DNA from: Natronomonas gomsonensis
Lineage (GTDB): Archaea > Halobacteriota > Halobacteria > Halobacteriales > Haloarculaceae
Assembly: GCF_024300825.1 (NCBI RefSeq)
Contig: NZ_CP101323.1
Span: forward strand, 1,116,001-1,180,000
Direction of reading: 5' to 3'
Length of the DNA stretch: 64,000 bases
Under the pieces are notes generated by a model, which had not been told where the DNA came from, searched no databases, and saw only the letters and a program-made list of their open reading frames with translations. This document shows positions 1 through 8,722 of this stretch, in pieces. How positions within the stretch are numbered: position 1 is the first letter of the stretch; each line of letters begins with the position of its first letter. The translations under genes were made by a program, and so were the position numbers.

Positions 1-72
1 GGCGAGGGCGCCCAACTGGACGAGGAGGAAGACGCCGACAGTGGCGGCGACGGCAACGTAGGCCCGCTTCAT
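1..72 (-). CDS. N-terminus of a membrane protein (partial, runs off the window)
   Basis: Only the first 24 codons are in the window. They read as a start Met, a short basic stretch (MKRAY) and a hydrophobic segment typical of a first membrane helix or signal anchor. It lies 52 bp downstream of gar1 on the same strand. In haloarchaea the gene after srp19-gar1 is often a presenilin-like intramembrane aspartyl protease (PSH), and this N-terminus would fit. That identity is inferred from gene order only; the catalytic aspartates are outside the window. Confidence 0.5.
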   Translation of the reverse strand, partial: MKRAYVAVAATVGVFLLVQLGALA

Positions 73-124
73 ACCCTACGGTCCGGTGGCGGTCGTTTGG
101 GCGTTGCGGTCTCCGAACGGTCCC

Positions 125-352
125 TCACCGGGCGTACAGTTTCGTCCCGAGCAACAGCGGGAGGTCGACGCCGTCGTCGGGCGAGACGGCGATGTAGGGG
201 CGGTCGACCGGCCCGAACACGTCGACGACGCGGCCGACCGAATCGAGGTCCTGGTCGACGACTGCGGCCCCCATGTCCGGGTGGTCGTCGTCGGGACAGC
301 GGACGACGGCCAGCCCCTGGGCGGTCCTGACGACCTCGCCGACGCGTTTCAT
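125..352 (-). CDS. gar1: H/ACA RNA-protein component Gar1
   Basis: A 75-residue protein of normal archaeal Gar1 length, a small beta-barrel that helps the H/ACA guide RNP (with Cbf5, Nop10 and L7Ae) release substrate during rRNA pseudouridylation. The start ([19 protein letters not shown]), a central [19 protein letters not shown] stretch and the end (PYIAVSP...LLGTKLYAR) match the family pattern 'G.V.DVFGPV..PY..V'. Its ATG overlaps the stop of srp19 by four bases, so the two are translationally coupled. Identification rests on family knowledge and the standard srp19-gar1 pairing. Confidence 0.88.
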   Translation of the reverse strand: MKRVGEVVRTAQGLAVVRCPDDDHPDMGAAVVDQDLDSVGRVVDVFGPVDRPYIAVSPDDGVDLPLLLGTKLYAR

Positions 353-627
353 TCCCGGAGGGCGGAGACGTACGCCGCGACGGCCCCGAGGAGGTCGGAT
401 TTCGTGGCGTCGTCGGCGTCCTTCACGAGGACGCGACCGCGGGGTTCGTACTCCCGTGGATACGTCTTTTCGCGCTCGATGACGGCGTCGTAGCCGACCT
501 GCTGGACCGCGCTGGCTATCTCGTCGACGGTGGGTTCCGGAATGGCGAGGTCCGCGGGGACGCGCCGGCCCTCGCTACGCGATAACTCCGCGTCGAGATA
601 GGCGGGCCAGATGACGTTCTCGACCAT
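349..627 (-). CDS. srp19: Signal recognition particle 19 kDa protein
   Basis: A 92-residue protein, the usual archaeal SRP19 length. It binds the 7S RNA and prepares the site for SRP54 in co-translational targeting. Visible family features are the N-terminal [20 protein letters not shown] (W-P-x-Y-L-D and the S-x-x-x-G-R-R-V-P segment) and [13 protein letters not shown] near residues 60-75 (the RNA-contacting 'G-R-V-x-V' region). It is the first gene of the srp19-gar1-(membrane protein) set on the minus strand and is separated from btuF by 37 bp. Confidence 0.92.
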   Translation of the reverse strand: MVENVIWPAYLDAELSRSEGRRVPADLAIPEPTVDEIASAVQQVGYDAVIEREKTYPREYEPRGRVLVKDADDATKSDLLGAVAAYVSALRE

Positions 628-664
628 AGTCGACGTGGGCGACGGCGGCGTAAAAAGAGGGCGG

Positions 665-1732
665 TTACGGCCGACGGGCGAGGAGTGCCACGGCGGCGAG
701 TGCGACTACTGCGACGAGTCCACCGAAGCCCGCGCCGTCGCCATCAGTCGAGTCGGTCTCGGTCGTCGACGGCTCCGAGTCGGCCGGCGTCGCGGTCGGC
801 GTCGCCTCTGACTCCAGTTCGGCCTCCGAAAGCGCCTCGGCGATTGACTCCAGTGCGATGGCGATTCGGGGCGCCGGTTGGCTGAGGTAGTTGCCGTTGA
901 TGGCGACGACTTGGTCGTTCTGGACCGCGAACGTCGACTCGTAGGCGGCCGTGTTCGGGACCCGCCCCTCGTCGTCTGCGACGATGATTACTTCGGGGTT
1001 CCACTCCACGAGAGCCTCGTCGTTGATTTGGCCGTATCCCTCGACGCCGTTTTCGGCGGCGACGTTGACGCCGCCGGCGGTCGTGATGAGTTCGCTGATG
1101 AAGGTTCCCGACCCGGCGGTGAAGTTGTCGGTGAAGTGTAACACGCGCGGCGACTCGTAGGCGTCGGTGCCGTTGCGGACCGAATCGATGCGGTTCCAGT
1201 ACTCCTCGTTGGTCGTCTCGGCGGCCTCACAGGAACCGACGAGTTGACCGGTCAGTTCGGTTTTGTCCGCGACGAACTGCAGGGAGTTGCCAAAGCCGAA
1301 CTTGTAGACGGTCTGGTTGGCCTCACGGAGGCTCTGGACGGTCTCGTCGGGAACGACGTTCGGTGCCAACACGATGTCGGCGTCGAGTTCGACGACGGCC
1401 TCCTGGTTGACGGAGAAGCCGTCGTCGTTGAGGACGTTCGTCTTTCCGTCGATGCCCTCGAGATAGTCGGTGTAGGGGCCGACCGGGGCGCCGACGACGC
1501 GGTCCTGGGCGTCGAGTTCCCACAGCGTCTGGGCCGCACTCGGTTGGAGGGCGACGATGCTGTCGGGCCGTTCCTCGACGGTCACGTTCGTCCCCGTGGC
1601 ATCGGTCGCGGTGAACGGGAACGAACAGTCGGCGTCTCCCTGTGTGGTCGCGCCCACCGCAGGGGCGGCGGCCGCAGAGAGCGCGACGACGAGAAGCGCC
1701 GTGACGAAGACGGCAGTGTAGCATCGAGTCAT
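665..1732 (-). CDS. btuF: Corrinoid ABC transporter substrate-binding protein with C-terminal anchor (BtuF-type)
   Basis: 355 residues. A Sec signal peptide (about residues 1-28, ending AAPAVGA) is followed by a periplasmic-binding fold: [22 protein letters not shown], then [15 protein letters not shown], which is typical of BtuF/FecB-like proteins binding cobalamin or siderophores. After residue about 305 comes a Thr/Ser/Glu-rich spacer, then [10 protein letters not shown] with a hydrophobic helix and a terminal ARRP. This is a PGF-CTERM-like sorting signal, so the protein is probably cut and lipid-anchored by an archaeosortase; two archaeosortase-like genes lie at 43-46 kb. It is divergent from btuC and btuD, which supports the corrinoid assignment; iron-chelate transport is not excluded. 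Confidence 0.85.
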   Translation of the reverse strand: MTRCYTAVFVTALLVVALSAAAAPAVGATTQGDADCSFPFTATDATGTNVTVEERPDSIVALQPSAAQTLWELDAQDRVVGAPVGPYTDYLEGIDGKTNVLNDDGFSVNQEAVVELDADIVLAPNVVPDETVQSLREANQTVYKFGFGNSLQFVADKTELTGQLVGSCEAAETTNEEYWNRIDSVRNGTDAYESPRVLHFTDNFTAGSGTFISELITTAGGVNVAAENGVEGYGQINDEALVEWNPEVIIVADDEGRVPNTAAYESTFAVQNDQVVAINGNYLSQPAPRIAIALESIAEALSEAELESEATPTATPADSEPSTTETDSTDGDGAGFGGLVAVVALAAVALLARRP

Positions 1733-1791
1733 CGAGCGAACAGAGAGACGAGGGCAATAAGTATTTGGCTAATCCAACCGCAGTTGTGCCT

Positions 1792-2877
1792 ATGGTCTTC
1801 CGACGGGCGCTGGCGTGGTCGGCGGGGTTAGCCCTGCTGTTCGTCGCCGTCGTGCTCGTCAGCGCGACGCTCGGCTACGCCGACATCACGCCGCTGTCGG
1901 TCGCCTACGTCGTGCTCAACGCGGTCGCGGTGCCGACCGTCGACACCTCGGGGATGGCGTGGGTTCACCCCTTCGAGTTCGCGGTGCCGGCGACGACCAC
2001 GACTATCGTCCGGGAGATACGACTCCCACGCATCGTTCTCGGGGGCGTCGTGGGGTTCGCACTCGCGTTGGCCGGCACCGTGATGCAGGGGTTCTTCCGG
2101 AACCCGATGGCTGACCCCTCGATAATCGGCGTCTCGACCGGCGCTGCCGTCGGTGCGGTCGCCTACATCGTCTTCGGCGCGGCGCTCACGTCGGCGATTG
2201 GGGGTATCGTCCCCCAAATCGTCGCCGGGTGGGGACTGCCCGCCTTCGCGTTCGTCGGGTCGGTCGTCACCGCCTTCGGCGTCTACCTCATCGCCAGCGA
2301 AGGCGGCCGAACCCCCGTTGCGACGCTGCTTTTGGCCGGCGTCGCCATCCAGACGTTCCTCGGGGCGGTCATCTCGTACATGCTGTTGCACGCTGGCGAC
2401 GGCCTCGAAGGGGCCGTCCACTGGCTGATGGGCCACCTCCAGTACAGCAGTTGGTGGCGGGTCCGAGTGGCGTTGCCGGTCGTCGCCGTCTTCTTCGTCC
2501 TGCTGTTGGCGTACGCTCGGGATTTGAACGTCCTGTTGCTCGGCGAGGACGACGCCCGAACACTCGGCATCGAAGTCGAGCGCACGAAGCGCGTGCTGCT
2601 TGCGGCTTCGAGCATCGTCACCGCCGCCGCGGTGGCCGTGTCGGGTGTCATCGGGTTCGTCGGCCTCATCGTCCCGCACGCGATGCGACTCGTCGTCGGC
2701 CCCGACCACCGGATACTGCTCCCGACGAGTGCGCTGGCCGGCGCCGTCTTTCTGGTCGCCACCGACACCGTCGCCCGGATGGGACCGGCGGAGATGCCCG
2801 TCGGCATCATCACCGCGGCGCTTGGGGCACCGTTCTTCCTGTATCTGTTGACGAAACGGGAGGTGCACGCGCTGTGA
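1792..2877 (+). CDS. btuC: Corrinoid ABC transporter permease (FecCD/BtuC family)
   Basis: 361 residues from ATG 1792; an upstream TTG would add nine poor codons. The protein is nearly all membrane helices. It carries the family motif [27 protein letters not shown] (residues about 90-115, the 'Q...RNPLA.P...G...GA' signature) and the coupling segment [13 protein letters not shown] before [23 protein letters not shown], which contacts the ATPase. It forms the membrane pore for substrate delivered by the divergent binding protein. The stop codon overlaps the GTG start of btuD (GTGA), indicating coupled translation. Confidence 0.9.
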   Translation: MVFRRALAWSAGLALLFVAVVLVSATLGYADITPLSVAYVVLNAVAVPTVDTSGMAWVHPFEFAVPATTTTIVREIRLPRIVLGGVVGFALALAGTVMQGFFRNPMADPSIIGVSTGAAVGAVAYIVFGAALTSAIGGIVPQIVAGWGLPAFAFVGSVVTAFGVYLIASEGGRTPVATLLLAGVAIQTFLGAVISYMLLHAGDGLEGAVHWLMGHLQYSSWWRVRVALPVVAVFFVLLLAYARDLNVLLLGEDDARTLGIEVERTKRVLLAASSIVTAAAVAVSGVIGFVGLIVPHAMRLVVGPDHRILLPTSALAGAVFLVATDTVARMGPAEMPVGIITAALGAPFFLYLLTKREVHAL

Positions 2878-4058
2878 TATCTCTCGACACCGTCGGCGTC
2901 GAGTTGGGCGAGACGACCGTCCTCGACGGCGTCTCCCTATCCGTCGACGATGGGCAGTTCCTCGCGCTCGTGGGGCCGAACGGGGCGGGGAAGACGACGC
3001 TTCTCCGGACGTGCAACGGCCTGCTGTCGCCATCTCGGGGAACGGTCACCGTCGACGGACGGAATGTTTCGGAACTGTCGGCCCGAGAAGTCGGCCGACT
3101 CGTCGCGACGGTGCCACAGGAGACCAGTTTGGCGTTCGATTTCGAGGTCTCCGAGGTGGTCGCGATGGGGCGGACGCCACATCGCTCGCGGTTCTCGACG
3201 GCGAGTGAGGCCGACCGGGCCGCCGTCGAGTCGGCGCTCGACCGGACCGACACGGCACAGTTCGCGGACCGCTCGGTGAGCGCGCTGAGCGGCGGCGAAC
3301 GCCAGCGAGTCGTCTTCGCCCGCGCCCTCGCACAGGAGACGCCGGTGTTACTGCTCGACGAACCGACCGCGAGCCTCGACATCAACCATCAGGTCCGAAC
3401 GCTGTCGTTGGCTCGTGACCTCGCGGCGGAGGGAAAGACGGTCGTCGCAGCCATCCACGACCTCGACCTCGCGGCGCGGTTCTGCGACAGCGTCGCGTTG
3501 CTCTCCGACGGGGAGATTCTCGCCAGCGGCCGGCCCGAGGAGGTCCTCGACGCCGAGCGTCTGGAGACGGCATTCGGCGTCCGGAGCGCCGTCGGGACGA
3601 ATCCCATCACGGGAACGCCGACGGTGACGCCGCTTTCGGACGCACCGCCGGGCGAAAAGCACGTCCACGTTCTCGGCGGCGGCCAGCGGGCCGCTCGGAC
3701 CATCGGTCGATTGGTCGACGCCGGCATCGAGGTGACGGCGGGCGTCCTCCCGGAGGGTGACGCTGCGGCGTCGACCGCTCGAAGCGTCGCGAGCGACCTC
3801 GTCACGGCGCCGCCGTTCGGTCCCGTCCCTGAGGACCGGATTCGAGCAGCGAGTTCGCTGGCCGAGCGCGCCGACGCGACCGTCATCGCCGCCCCGCTCG
3901 ACGACGCGAACGCGACGGTGGCCACGGCCAGCGCTCGACTCCTCGCTCTCGAAGGCGTCGAGACGCCGAACGGACGGGCGGAGGTCGTCACCAAGACCGA
4001 GTTGGAGGCCGCGGCCGGGGCGACACCGCCGACTCACTCGCCGACGAAGCGGTCGTAA
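2874..4058 (+). CDS. btuD: Corrinoid ABC transporter ATPase with extra C-terminal domain
   Basis: 394 residues from GTG 2874. Residues 1-250 are a complete ABC ATPase: Walker [10 protein letters not shown] (about 35-43), Q-loop VPQETS, signature LSGGERQR, Walker [10 protein letters not shown] and switch His in AAIHDLDLA. Residues about 255-394 are not part of the ordinary BtuD fold. They start with [28 protein letters not shown], which looks like a Rossmann-type nucleotide- or cofactor-binding region, and continue with alternating Ala-rich segments. Similar extended ATPases are, as I recall, common in haloarchaeal cobalamin transporters; what the extension does is unknown. The last 25 bases overlap a convergent small membrane-protein gene. 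Confidence 0.87.
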   Translation: MISLDTVGVELGETTVLDGVSLSVDDGQFLALVGPNGAGKTTLLRTCNGLLSPSRGTVTVDGRNVSELSAREVGRLVATVPQETSLAFDFEVSEVVAMGRTPHRSRFSTASEADRAAVESALDRTDTAQFADRSVSALSGGERQRVVFARALAQETPVLLLDEPTASLDINHQVRTLSLARDLAAEGKTVVAAIHDLDLAARFCDSVALLSDGEILASGRPEEVLDAERLETAFGVRSAVGTNPITGTPTVTPLSDAPPGEKHVHVLGGGQRAARTIGRLVDAGIEVTAGVLPEGDAAASTARSVASDLVTAPPFGPVPEDRIRAASSLAERADATVIAAPLDDANATVATASARLLALEGVETPNGRAEVVTKTELEAAAGATPPTHSPTKRS

Positions 4059-4291
4059 AACAAATCGACGAGGCCCGCAGCCACCATCATCGGGAGGAAA
4101 AGCGAGAAGACGACGACCAACGCCAGCGTGGCGGCCATGGTGTTCGTCGGCGGGTAGACGAGCGGCCAGACGGCAGCGAGCGGTTCCCGAAACCACACGA
4201 CCGTCACGGCCAACGCGAGAAGTCCCGAACCGATTCGGGCGGCGTCACGCCGCCGGTCGGGTGACCGCGGGTCCTCGAAGGCGGAATCCAT
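4034..4291 (-). CDS. Small membrane protein, unknown function
   Basis: 85 residues with two clear membrane helices (about residues 22-44 and 50-77), an Asp/Arg-rich N-terminus (EDPRSPDRRRDAARI) and an acidic end. It is convergent with, and overlaps by 25 bp, the 3' end of btuD. The strong hydrophobic pattern in a GC-rich frame supports a real gene, but I do not recognise the family and no neighbour suggests a function. Confidence 0.6.
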   Translation of the reverse strand: MDSAFEDPRSPDRRRDAARIGSGLLALAVTVVWFREPLAAVWPLVYPPTNTMAATLALVVVFSLFLPMMVAAGLVDLFYDRFVGE

Positions 4292-4338
4292 GACTCCTTT
4301 TACCGGGGAGGCGCCCTACCACTTTCGCTCGAAGTGCT

Positions 4339-4355
4339 TTGTTCCTTGTGAACAA
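4339..4355. promoter_or_regulatory. Inverted repeat upstream of a winged-helix gene
   Basis: TTGTTC and GAACAA flank a 5-nt centre in the 117-bp gap before the small winged-helix gene at 4409. The position and symmetry suit an operator, perhaps for autoregulation. No binding evidence exists; the half-sites are only 6 bp. Confidence 0.35.
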
Positions 4356-4408
4356 TCGACACAGTTTTGTGGGTCCCTCTACTAATAGCCAGAACGGAGG
4401 CAAACAGA

Positions 4409-4666
4409 ATGTCGACGAGCCCCGATTGGACCCATCCGGCCGACGAGCGAATCCTGCGATTCCTCTCGGAGAACCCACCGGACTACGTGCCGCTCATCGC
4501 CAATCGGCTCGGGATGCACCTCGGCTACGTCGAACGGCGCGTCGACACGCTCGTCGACCACGGATTGCTCGAACCGGTCAGTGGGGAAGTGATTTACGCG
4601 GTGACCGAACGGGGCGAACGCTACCTCAAAGAGGGCGCCGTCGCCGTCGCCCCGAGCGACGACTAA
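4409..4666 (+). CDS. Small winged-helix DNA-binding protein (PhiH1-repressor-like)
   Basis: 85 residues from ATG 4409. The order is DERILRFLSENPPDYVPLIANRLGMHLGYVERRVDTLVDHGLLEPVSGEVIYAVTERGERYLKEG: helix, turn, recognition helix, then a beta wing and 'T.RG..YL', the standard haloarchaeal winged-helix pattern seen in PhiH1 repressor-like regulators. It is a stand-alone gene with its own short promoter region, which contains a small inverted repeat. Target genes cannot be read from the sequence. Confidence 0.8.
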   Translation: MSTSPDWTHPADERILRFLSENPPDYVPLIANRLGMHLGYVERRVDTLVDHGLLEPVSGEVIYAVTERGERYLKEGAVAVAPSDD

Positions 4667-4687
4667 ACCGATTCTCGCTCGTAAAAA

Positions 4688-4846
4688 TCAGTTCTGCCGT
4701 GTCGAACGGGCCTCCCGTACCTCGGCCCCGTCCCGCAACTTGTCCTCGCAGTTCGGACAGACACGTACCGACGACATCTCTTGCGGTGCGAACACACGGA
4801 CGTAATTCTCCGTCACGAACCCTTCGCAGTTGCGGCAGTGTGGCAT
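4688..4846 (-). CDS. Small double-CxxC zinc-finger protein
   Basis: 52 residues starting MPHCRNCEGFVTENYVRVF, with a second pair VCPNC near residues 30-34. Two CxxC knuckles 26 residues apart predict one zinc site. Short zinc proteins with 'CxxCG.FV...YVRVF' are widespread in haloarchaea (as I recall, a DUF7563-type family). Function is unknown; it may bind nucleic acid or a partner protein. The gene ends 21 bp past the stop of the convergent winged-helix gene. Confidence 0.8.
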   Translation of the reverse strand: MPHCRNCEGFVTENYVRVFAPQEMSSVRVCPNCEDKLRDGAEVREARSTRQN

Positions 4847-4924
4847 ACGTTAGACGGGTAGTACCCAATCACAAGTATCTTTCCCCTGACCGGTGAAAAA
4901 TACGTCCTCGTGGGGGCGACACGT

Positions 4925-5428
4925 TCAAAACGTCAGTTCGTTCCCACACTCCGTACAGGTGAACTCGAAGGTGTTCTCCTCGGTGAGCGAGAGACCGTGA
5001 CCAGTCTCCTCGCCGCACTCGCTGCAGGGCATCACCGATTCGATGGAGTCCCAGTCGTGTTTCGAGGAGGGCGCGCCGAAGGCGAATCCGACCACCGGGT
5101 CGTCGTTGTCGGCGTCGTTGGAGCCCTCCTGGAACTGCCCGGGCGGGAACCGAATCACTTCGCCGGCACCGACCGAGACCGATTCGGTGGCGTCGGTGCT
5201 GGGTTCGTCCGCGACCTCGAAGGTCGCCTCCCCGGACTGGACGTAGAACACCTCCTCTTGGTCGTGGTGAGTATGAAGCCCACCGGAGAAGGATTCGCCG
5301 GGTTCGAGTTCGAAGTAGTTCATCGCAAAGTGGTCGGTGCCCAGCGCATCCGAGACCGGTCGTCTGACGCTGTGGACGCCCAGCGGACTCAACTCGATGT
5401 CGACGTCGTCGATGGCAACCTTACGCAT
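4925..5428 (-). CDS. Cupin-domain protein with C-terminal zinc ribbon
   Basis: 167 residues from ATG 5428 (the longer frame upstream is not protein-like). Residues about 28-115 form a cupin barrel: GLHTHHDQEEVFYVQSGEATFEV carries the G-x-H-x-H...E metal-site pattern, and VIRFPPGQFQEGSN follows as the second motif. The C-terminus adds MPCSECGEETGHGL...FTCTECGNELTF, a four-Cys zinc ribbon. The substrate is not predictable; such fusions are common in haloarchaea. It is divergent from the Bat-type regulator with 118 bp between them. Confidence 0.8.
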   Translation of the reverse strand: MRKVAIDDVDIELSPLGVHSVRRPVSDALGTDHFAMNYFELEPGESFSGGLHTHHDQEEVFYVQSGEATFEVADEPSTDATESVSVGAGEVIRFPPGQFQEGSNDADNDDPVVGFAFGAPSSKHDWDSIESVMPCSECGEETGHGLSLTEENTFEFTCTECGNELTF

Positions 5429-5546
5429 GCGTCTTCCAGTTGTCCCGTCGGTATAAACAGTTTCCCGGTTGTAGACGGTGCGAAAATACCCGTGGAGACC
5501 CAAACGATTACCCCAATGGGTGTGATACACGGGACACGAACAGTCC

Positions 5547-6218
5547 ATGCGATACTTCGACCTCGTCCTCACGTCGGAACACAACGGGATTCACCCGGTC
5601 GACGCGGAACTGTCCCGTATCGACGGGGTCGGACGCGAAGCGCTGCTCCACATCGACTCCTTCGGCGACGGCACCGGCGTGTTGCTGTACCGACTCAACG
5701 GCGACCGGGACAGCGTCGTCGAGGCAGTCAAAGCCCACGACTCCGTCATCAGCTACGACGTACTCGACGTCGAGGCCGAAAACACCTTCCACCTCTACGT
5801 CCACGTCCACCCGGGCGAACCCGCTGGCACCCTGATGGCGCTGTGTTACGAGTTCGCGCTCATCATCGACACGCCCATCGAGTTCACCGACCGCGGCGGC
5901 GTCCTCGTCACCATCGTCGGCACCCACGACATGCTCCGAGAGGCGCTGAAGGCCGTCCTCGACCACATCAGCGTCTCGATTCAACAGGTCGGCCAGTACT
6001 CTCCCGGAACACGGGACATGCTGTCGATGCTGACCGACCGCCAACGGGAAGTGTTCGAAACCGCCGTCGAGATGGGATACTACGACATCCCCAGACAGGT
6101 CAATCAGGGCGAGTTGGCTGACGAACTGGGATGTGCCCCGTCGACGGTCGACGAACACCTCCGGAAGGCCGAATCGAAGATGCTGTCGGCGCTGCTCCGG
6201 TCGACGGACCCAGCCTAG
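5547..6218 (+). CDS. Bacterio-opsin-activator-type HTH regulator (HTH_10)
   Basis: 223 residues. The N-terminal two thirds is a mixed alpha/beta sensory region without a recognised ligand site. Residues about 157-215 are the HTH_10 domain: MLTDRQREVFETAVEMGYYDIPRQVNQGELADELGCAPSTVDEHLRKAESKMLSALL, the hallmark of haloarchaeal Bat-like regulators. It is the last chromosomal gene before the integrated element; the attachment repeat begins 130 bp after its stop. The regulated genes are unknown. Confidence 0.85.
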   Translation: MRYFDLVLTSEHNGIHPVDAELSRIDGVGREALLHIDSFGDGTGVLLYRLNGDRDSVVEAVKAHDSVISYDVLDVEAENTFHLYVHVHPGEPAGTLMALCYEFALIIDTPIEFTDRGGVLVTIVGTHDMLREALKAVLDHISVSIQQVGQYSPGTRDMLSMLTDRQREVFETAVEMGYYDIPRQVNQGELADELGCAPSTVDEHLRKAESKMLSALLRSTDPA

Positions 6219-6348
6219 CTCCTCGCGCTCCGACTCCACTTCGTTCCGTCAAAAAGCCCGATGAGATGATTGTGAACCGGGGTCGGAGCGGAGCTGCTCT
6301 CGATTCGAATCCCACGCTCGGCTTTCGTCTCACGTCGTTCGGCAGAAG

Positions 6349-6362
6349 AAGCCGGAGGAGGG
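6349..6362 (+). other. attL: left attachment core
   Basis: AAGCCGGAGGAGGG repeats the end of the tRNA-Thr gene found at 38590-38603. The bases to the left belong to the chromosome and the bases to the right to the element. The upstream stretch 6219-6348 holds no gene. Confidence 0.85.
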
Positions 6363-6366
6363 CTTA

Positions 6367-6386
6367 CATAACAAGGGTTCAAAACC
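6367..6386 (+). repeat. Left arm of terminal inverted repeat next to att core
   Basis: CATAACAAGGGTTCAAAACC matches, in reverse orientation, the 20 nt at 38569-38588 at 17 of 20 positions. It starts 4 nt from the core. The central GGGTTCAA resembles the T-arm of the target tRNA. It is a probable integrase-binding arm. Confidence 0.7.
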
Positions 6387-6415
6387 TTCATTGAGCTGCA
6401 GCCTGTAGTAGCAGT

Positions 6416-7855
6416 ATGCCAATAGCTGACTTTTCTCGTGAACTGGAGAGAGTGAGCGAAAACATCGAAGCCTCTGACGAGATACTAAACCGGAACAAGG
6501 ACCTGATTCTCAACTACAAGCAGGACCGTGTACTCGACGGATTGAGCGAAGCCACCCTACTGCGGAACACGCAACGGCTCAAGAAGGTGGCTGAGCAAGC
6601 CGAGAAACCATTTGATGAGATGGAAAAGCGGGACGTGAAAGGGCTGGTGACGTGGGTACACGAACAGGATTACACCGACGAAACGGTTGATACCTACAAA
6701 TCTGTCATCAAGGCGTTTTGGAGTTGGCTGAAAGACGCCGAACAGGACGAAACGCCGCCGGAAGTGAAATGGATTAAACTGAGCAACGGCAACGGGAACG
6801 GTGATACGCTCCCGAAAGACTTGCTCACCAAAGAGGATATAGAAGCTCAAGTCAACGCCGCGAAAAACCCCCGCGACAAGGCGTTTATTTACCTATTATA
6901 TGAAACGGGTGCCCGGATTGGGGAGCTAATCGACCTCACAGTCGGGGATATCGAAGACCGGGCGAACGGCAAGAAAGTCGTCATCGAAGGAAAGACCGGA
7001 GCGCGTCGGCTCCCGCTTGTTGAATCGGTACCCCACCTCAACAACTGGCTGAATAAGCACCCGAACCCGGAGAAAGATGCCCCACTGTGGTGCAAAATCC
7101 AACAGGGAGGCCCGACCAAACACCTGAACCCAAACAACGTTGACGACATACGCGACATACATGGAATCGGTCCGTCCCGAGCAGAACAACTGAACGACGC
7201 TGGCATTGAAACGGGCAGGGACCTAGTGAATCACTCAGCCGAAGACCTTGCAGACATAGTGAGCGTCAACGTAACAACCGCTGAAAAGTGGCTTCGGCAA
7301 TTCGACTCAGACGCAACCCTCACGTCGGAAATGAAGCTCGGCTACCGCTATCTTCGTGAGAAGATTCTTGCGGCAACAATGGAACGTGCCGGGATTGACA
7401 AACCCTCAAATCCGCACCACTACCGACATTCCCGAGCATCTTACCTTGCGACAGAAATGACGGAAGCGCAACTGTGTGAGTGGTTCGGATGGGTTCAGGG
7501 CTCAGACGTGCCTGCGAAGTATGTCCATCTCTCGGGCCGTGACATCGACAACGCTTACGACGAGATGCATGGGTTGTACGAACCCGACGAGGAAGAGGAA
7601 ACTCCCGACGTTGTTGAGTGTGACCGCTGTCAAGAACTCAACGAACCGAGCGCTTCGTACTGTATGCGATGTGGATTTGCGCTTGACCAAGAGACTGCTG
7701 CTGAATTTGAGGAACAGGCCGAACAAGATGTGAAGGAGGACTACCGTGACACGGAGCCCTCAGACACCGAGACTGTCGAGTTGCTCGATGCTTTCGATGA
7801 TGCACTTGATGACCCAGAATTCAAGGAAGAGCTTCTCAAACGAATATCTGATTAG
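6416..7855 (+). CDS. int: Tyrosine recombinase/integrase with embedded HhH and C-terminal zinc ribbon
   Basis: 479 residues. The N-terminal SAM-like core-binding domain (about 20-125) is followed by a catalytic domain. ARIGEL gives the first catalytic Arg (about 167), HHYRHSRASY near 334-343 gives the H-x-x-R box, and AKYVHLSGRD near 368 carries the probable nucleophilic Tyr. Between the first Arg and the H-x-x-R box lies an insertion (about 240-300) with IHGIGPSRAEQLNDAGIET, a helix-hairpin-helix DNA-binding unit. After the Tyr, CDRC...YCMRC (about 401-420) is a zinc ribbon, then an acidic tail. The gene starts 54 bp inside attL and points into the element, as expected for the recombinase of this tRNA-Thr integration. 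Confidence 0.9.
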   Translation: MPIADFSRELERVSENIEASDEILNRNKDLILNYKQDRVLDGLSEATLLRNTQRLKKVAEQAEKPFDEMEKRDVKGLVTWVHEQDYTDETVDTYKSVIKAFWSWLKDAEQDETPPEVKWIKLSNGNGNGDTLPKDLLTKEDIEAQVNAAKNPRDKAFIYLLYETGARIGELIDLTVGDIEDRANGKKVVIEGKTGARRLPLVESVPHLNNWLNKHPNPEKDAPLWCKIQQGGPTKHLNPNNVDDIRDIHGIGPSRAEQLNDAGIETGRDLVNHSAEDLADIVSVNVTTAEKWLRQFDSDATLTSEMKLGYRYLREKILAATMERAGIDKPSNPHHYRHSRASYLATEMTEAQLCEWFGWVQGSDVPAKYVHLSGRDIDNAYDEMHGLYEPDEEEETPDVVECDRCQELNEPSASYCMRCGFALDQETAAEFEEQAEQDVKEDYRDTEPSDTETVELLDAFDDALDDPEFKEELLKRISD

Positions 7856-7942
7856 TTTTGTCCGGTGATATAAGACATGACTTGGTATCATGCGACTTGA
7901 ACCGTTATTGTGATTGTCATCGCCTATGGAGTTCCTTCTGCT

Positions 7943-8692
7943 ATGAACAGCGAGGAGGAGATTGATTATTTTGGCCTGCTCATCTACGGATTCCTTGCCC
8001 TCTTGGTAATTTCCCTGTCGTTTGGTATCTTTGGTGTATCTAGTTGGTTCTTTGATGGAGAAGAAATCGCTGCACTCACCGCGTTTGCAACAGCTCTCAC
8101 TGGATTCACATCAATAATTCTAATCGGCATCTATAGAAAACAAACCCGGATTTTTAGACGTCATGGGGAAATTTTGGAGAATCAAACTGAGCTCATGGAA
8201 TTGGAATACACCCCAGATATATCGCGTACATCTGGCCCTTCATTCAGTGGAGATACCGTTTGCGTATCCTTATCGAATGTGGCTAAGGGCTACGCAAATG
8301 ACGTCAGGCTAACCACTCGTATTGAATTTGAAGGTTCTCTCTCTTACTCCTCCCCAGTGCAAGGCCACTCTCCACTCAATAAATCAGAGGGTGAAAATCA
8401 GGAGGAAGGGACGAATTCACTTGCACCCAATGAAGAAACAGAAGTTGAAGCACCTGCTCTTCTCTCAATAGATGATGGTGAACAGAGAACTTTCAGACAT
8501 GTTGTCGACAATCTTGCTGCAGAAGAAGTTGAAAAAATACGAGTGAGTATGGAAGCAGAAGCTAAGAATAGTGCAGGGGAAGTCGTTACCTCATGTGCTA
8601 TTCTGCCGGAGGACCACTTCTATGCAGATATTAGCGAATGTGAAGCTCACGATTTAGAAGAAGTGCATAAGTCATCTACTCCAGCCCAATAG
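7943..8692 (+). CDS. Membrane-anchored protein of unknown function
   Basis: 249 residues from ATG 7943; an in-frame ATT/ATG further up would add 11 residues. Two membrane helices (about 11-36 and 45-68) are followed by IYRKQTRIFRRHGEILENQTELMELEYTPDIS and a soluble domain of about 160 residues rich in beta strands and Asp/Glu. The gene is AT-rich compared with the chromosome and sits 30 bp before the NERD-like helicase gene, so the two may form one unit. The arrangement of a membrane sensor or anchor plus a nucleic-acid enzyme suits a defence module, but this is inference and I do not recognise the family. Confidence 0.65.
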   Translation: MNSEEEIDYFGLLIYGFLALLVISLSFGIFGVSSWFFDGEEIAALTAFATALTGFTSIILIGIYRKQTRIFRRHGEILENQTELMELEYTPDISRTSGPSFSGDTVCVSLSNVAKGYANDVRLTTRIEFEGSLSYSSPVQGHSPLNKSEGENQEEGTNSLAPNEETEVEAPALLSIDDGEQRTFRHVVDNLAAEEVEKIRVSMEAEAKNSAGEVVTSCAILPEDHFYADISECEAHDLEEVHKSSTPAQ

Positions 8693-8722
8693 CTAAGGCT
8701 TCCCGAGCAACAATATCGATTC

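Noticed and set aside
2229-2873. Extension of the transporter ATPase upstream by 215 codons
   Set aside because: It overlaps btuC in another frame and is Arg/Pro-rich, so the GTG at 2874 is the start.
6285-6325. Possible second tRNA (TTCGAATCCC similar to a T-loop)
   Set aside because: The flanking bases do not pair as a T-stem and no D- or anticodon arm can be formed; the att repeat next to it is explained by tRNA-Thr at 38592.
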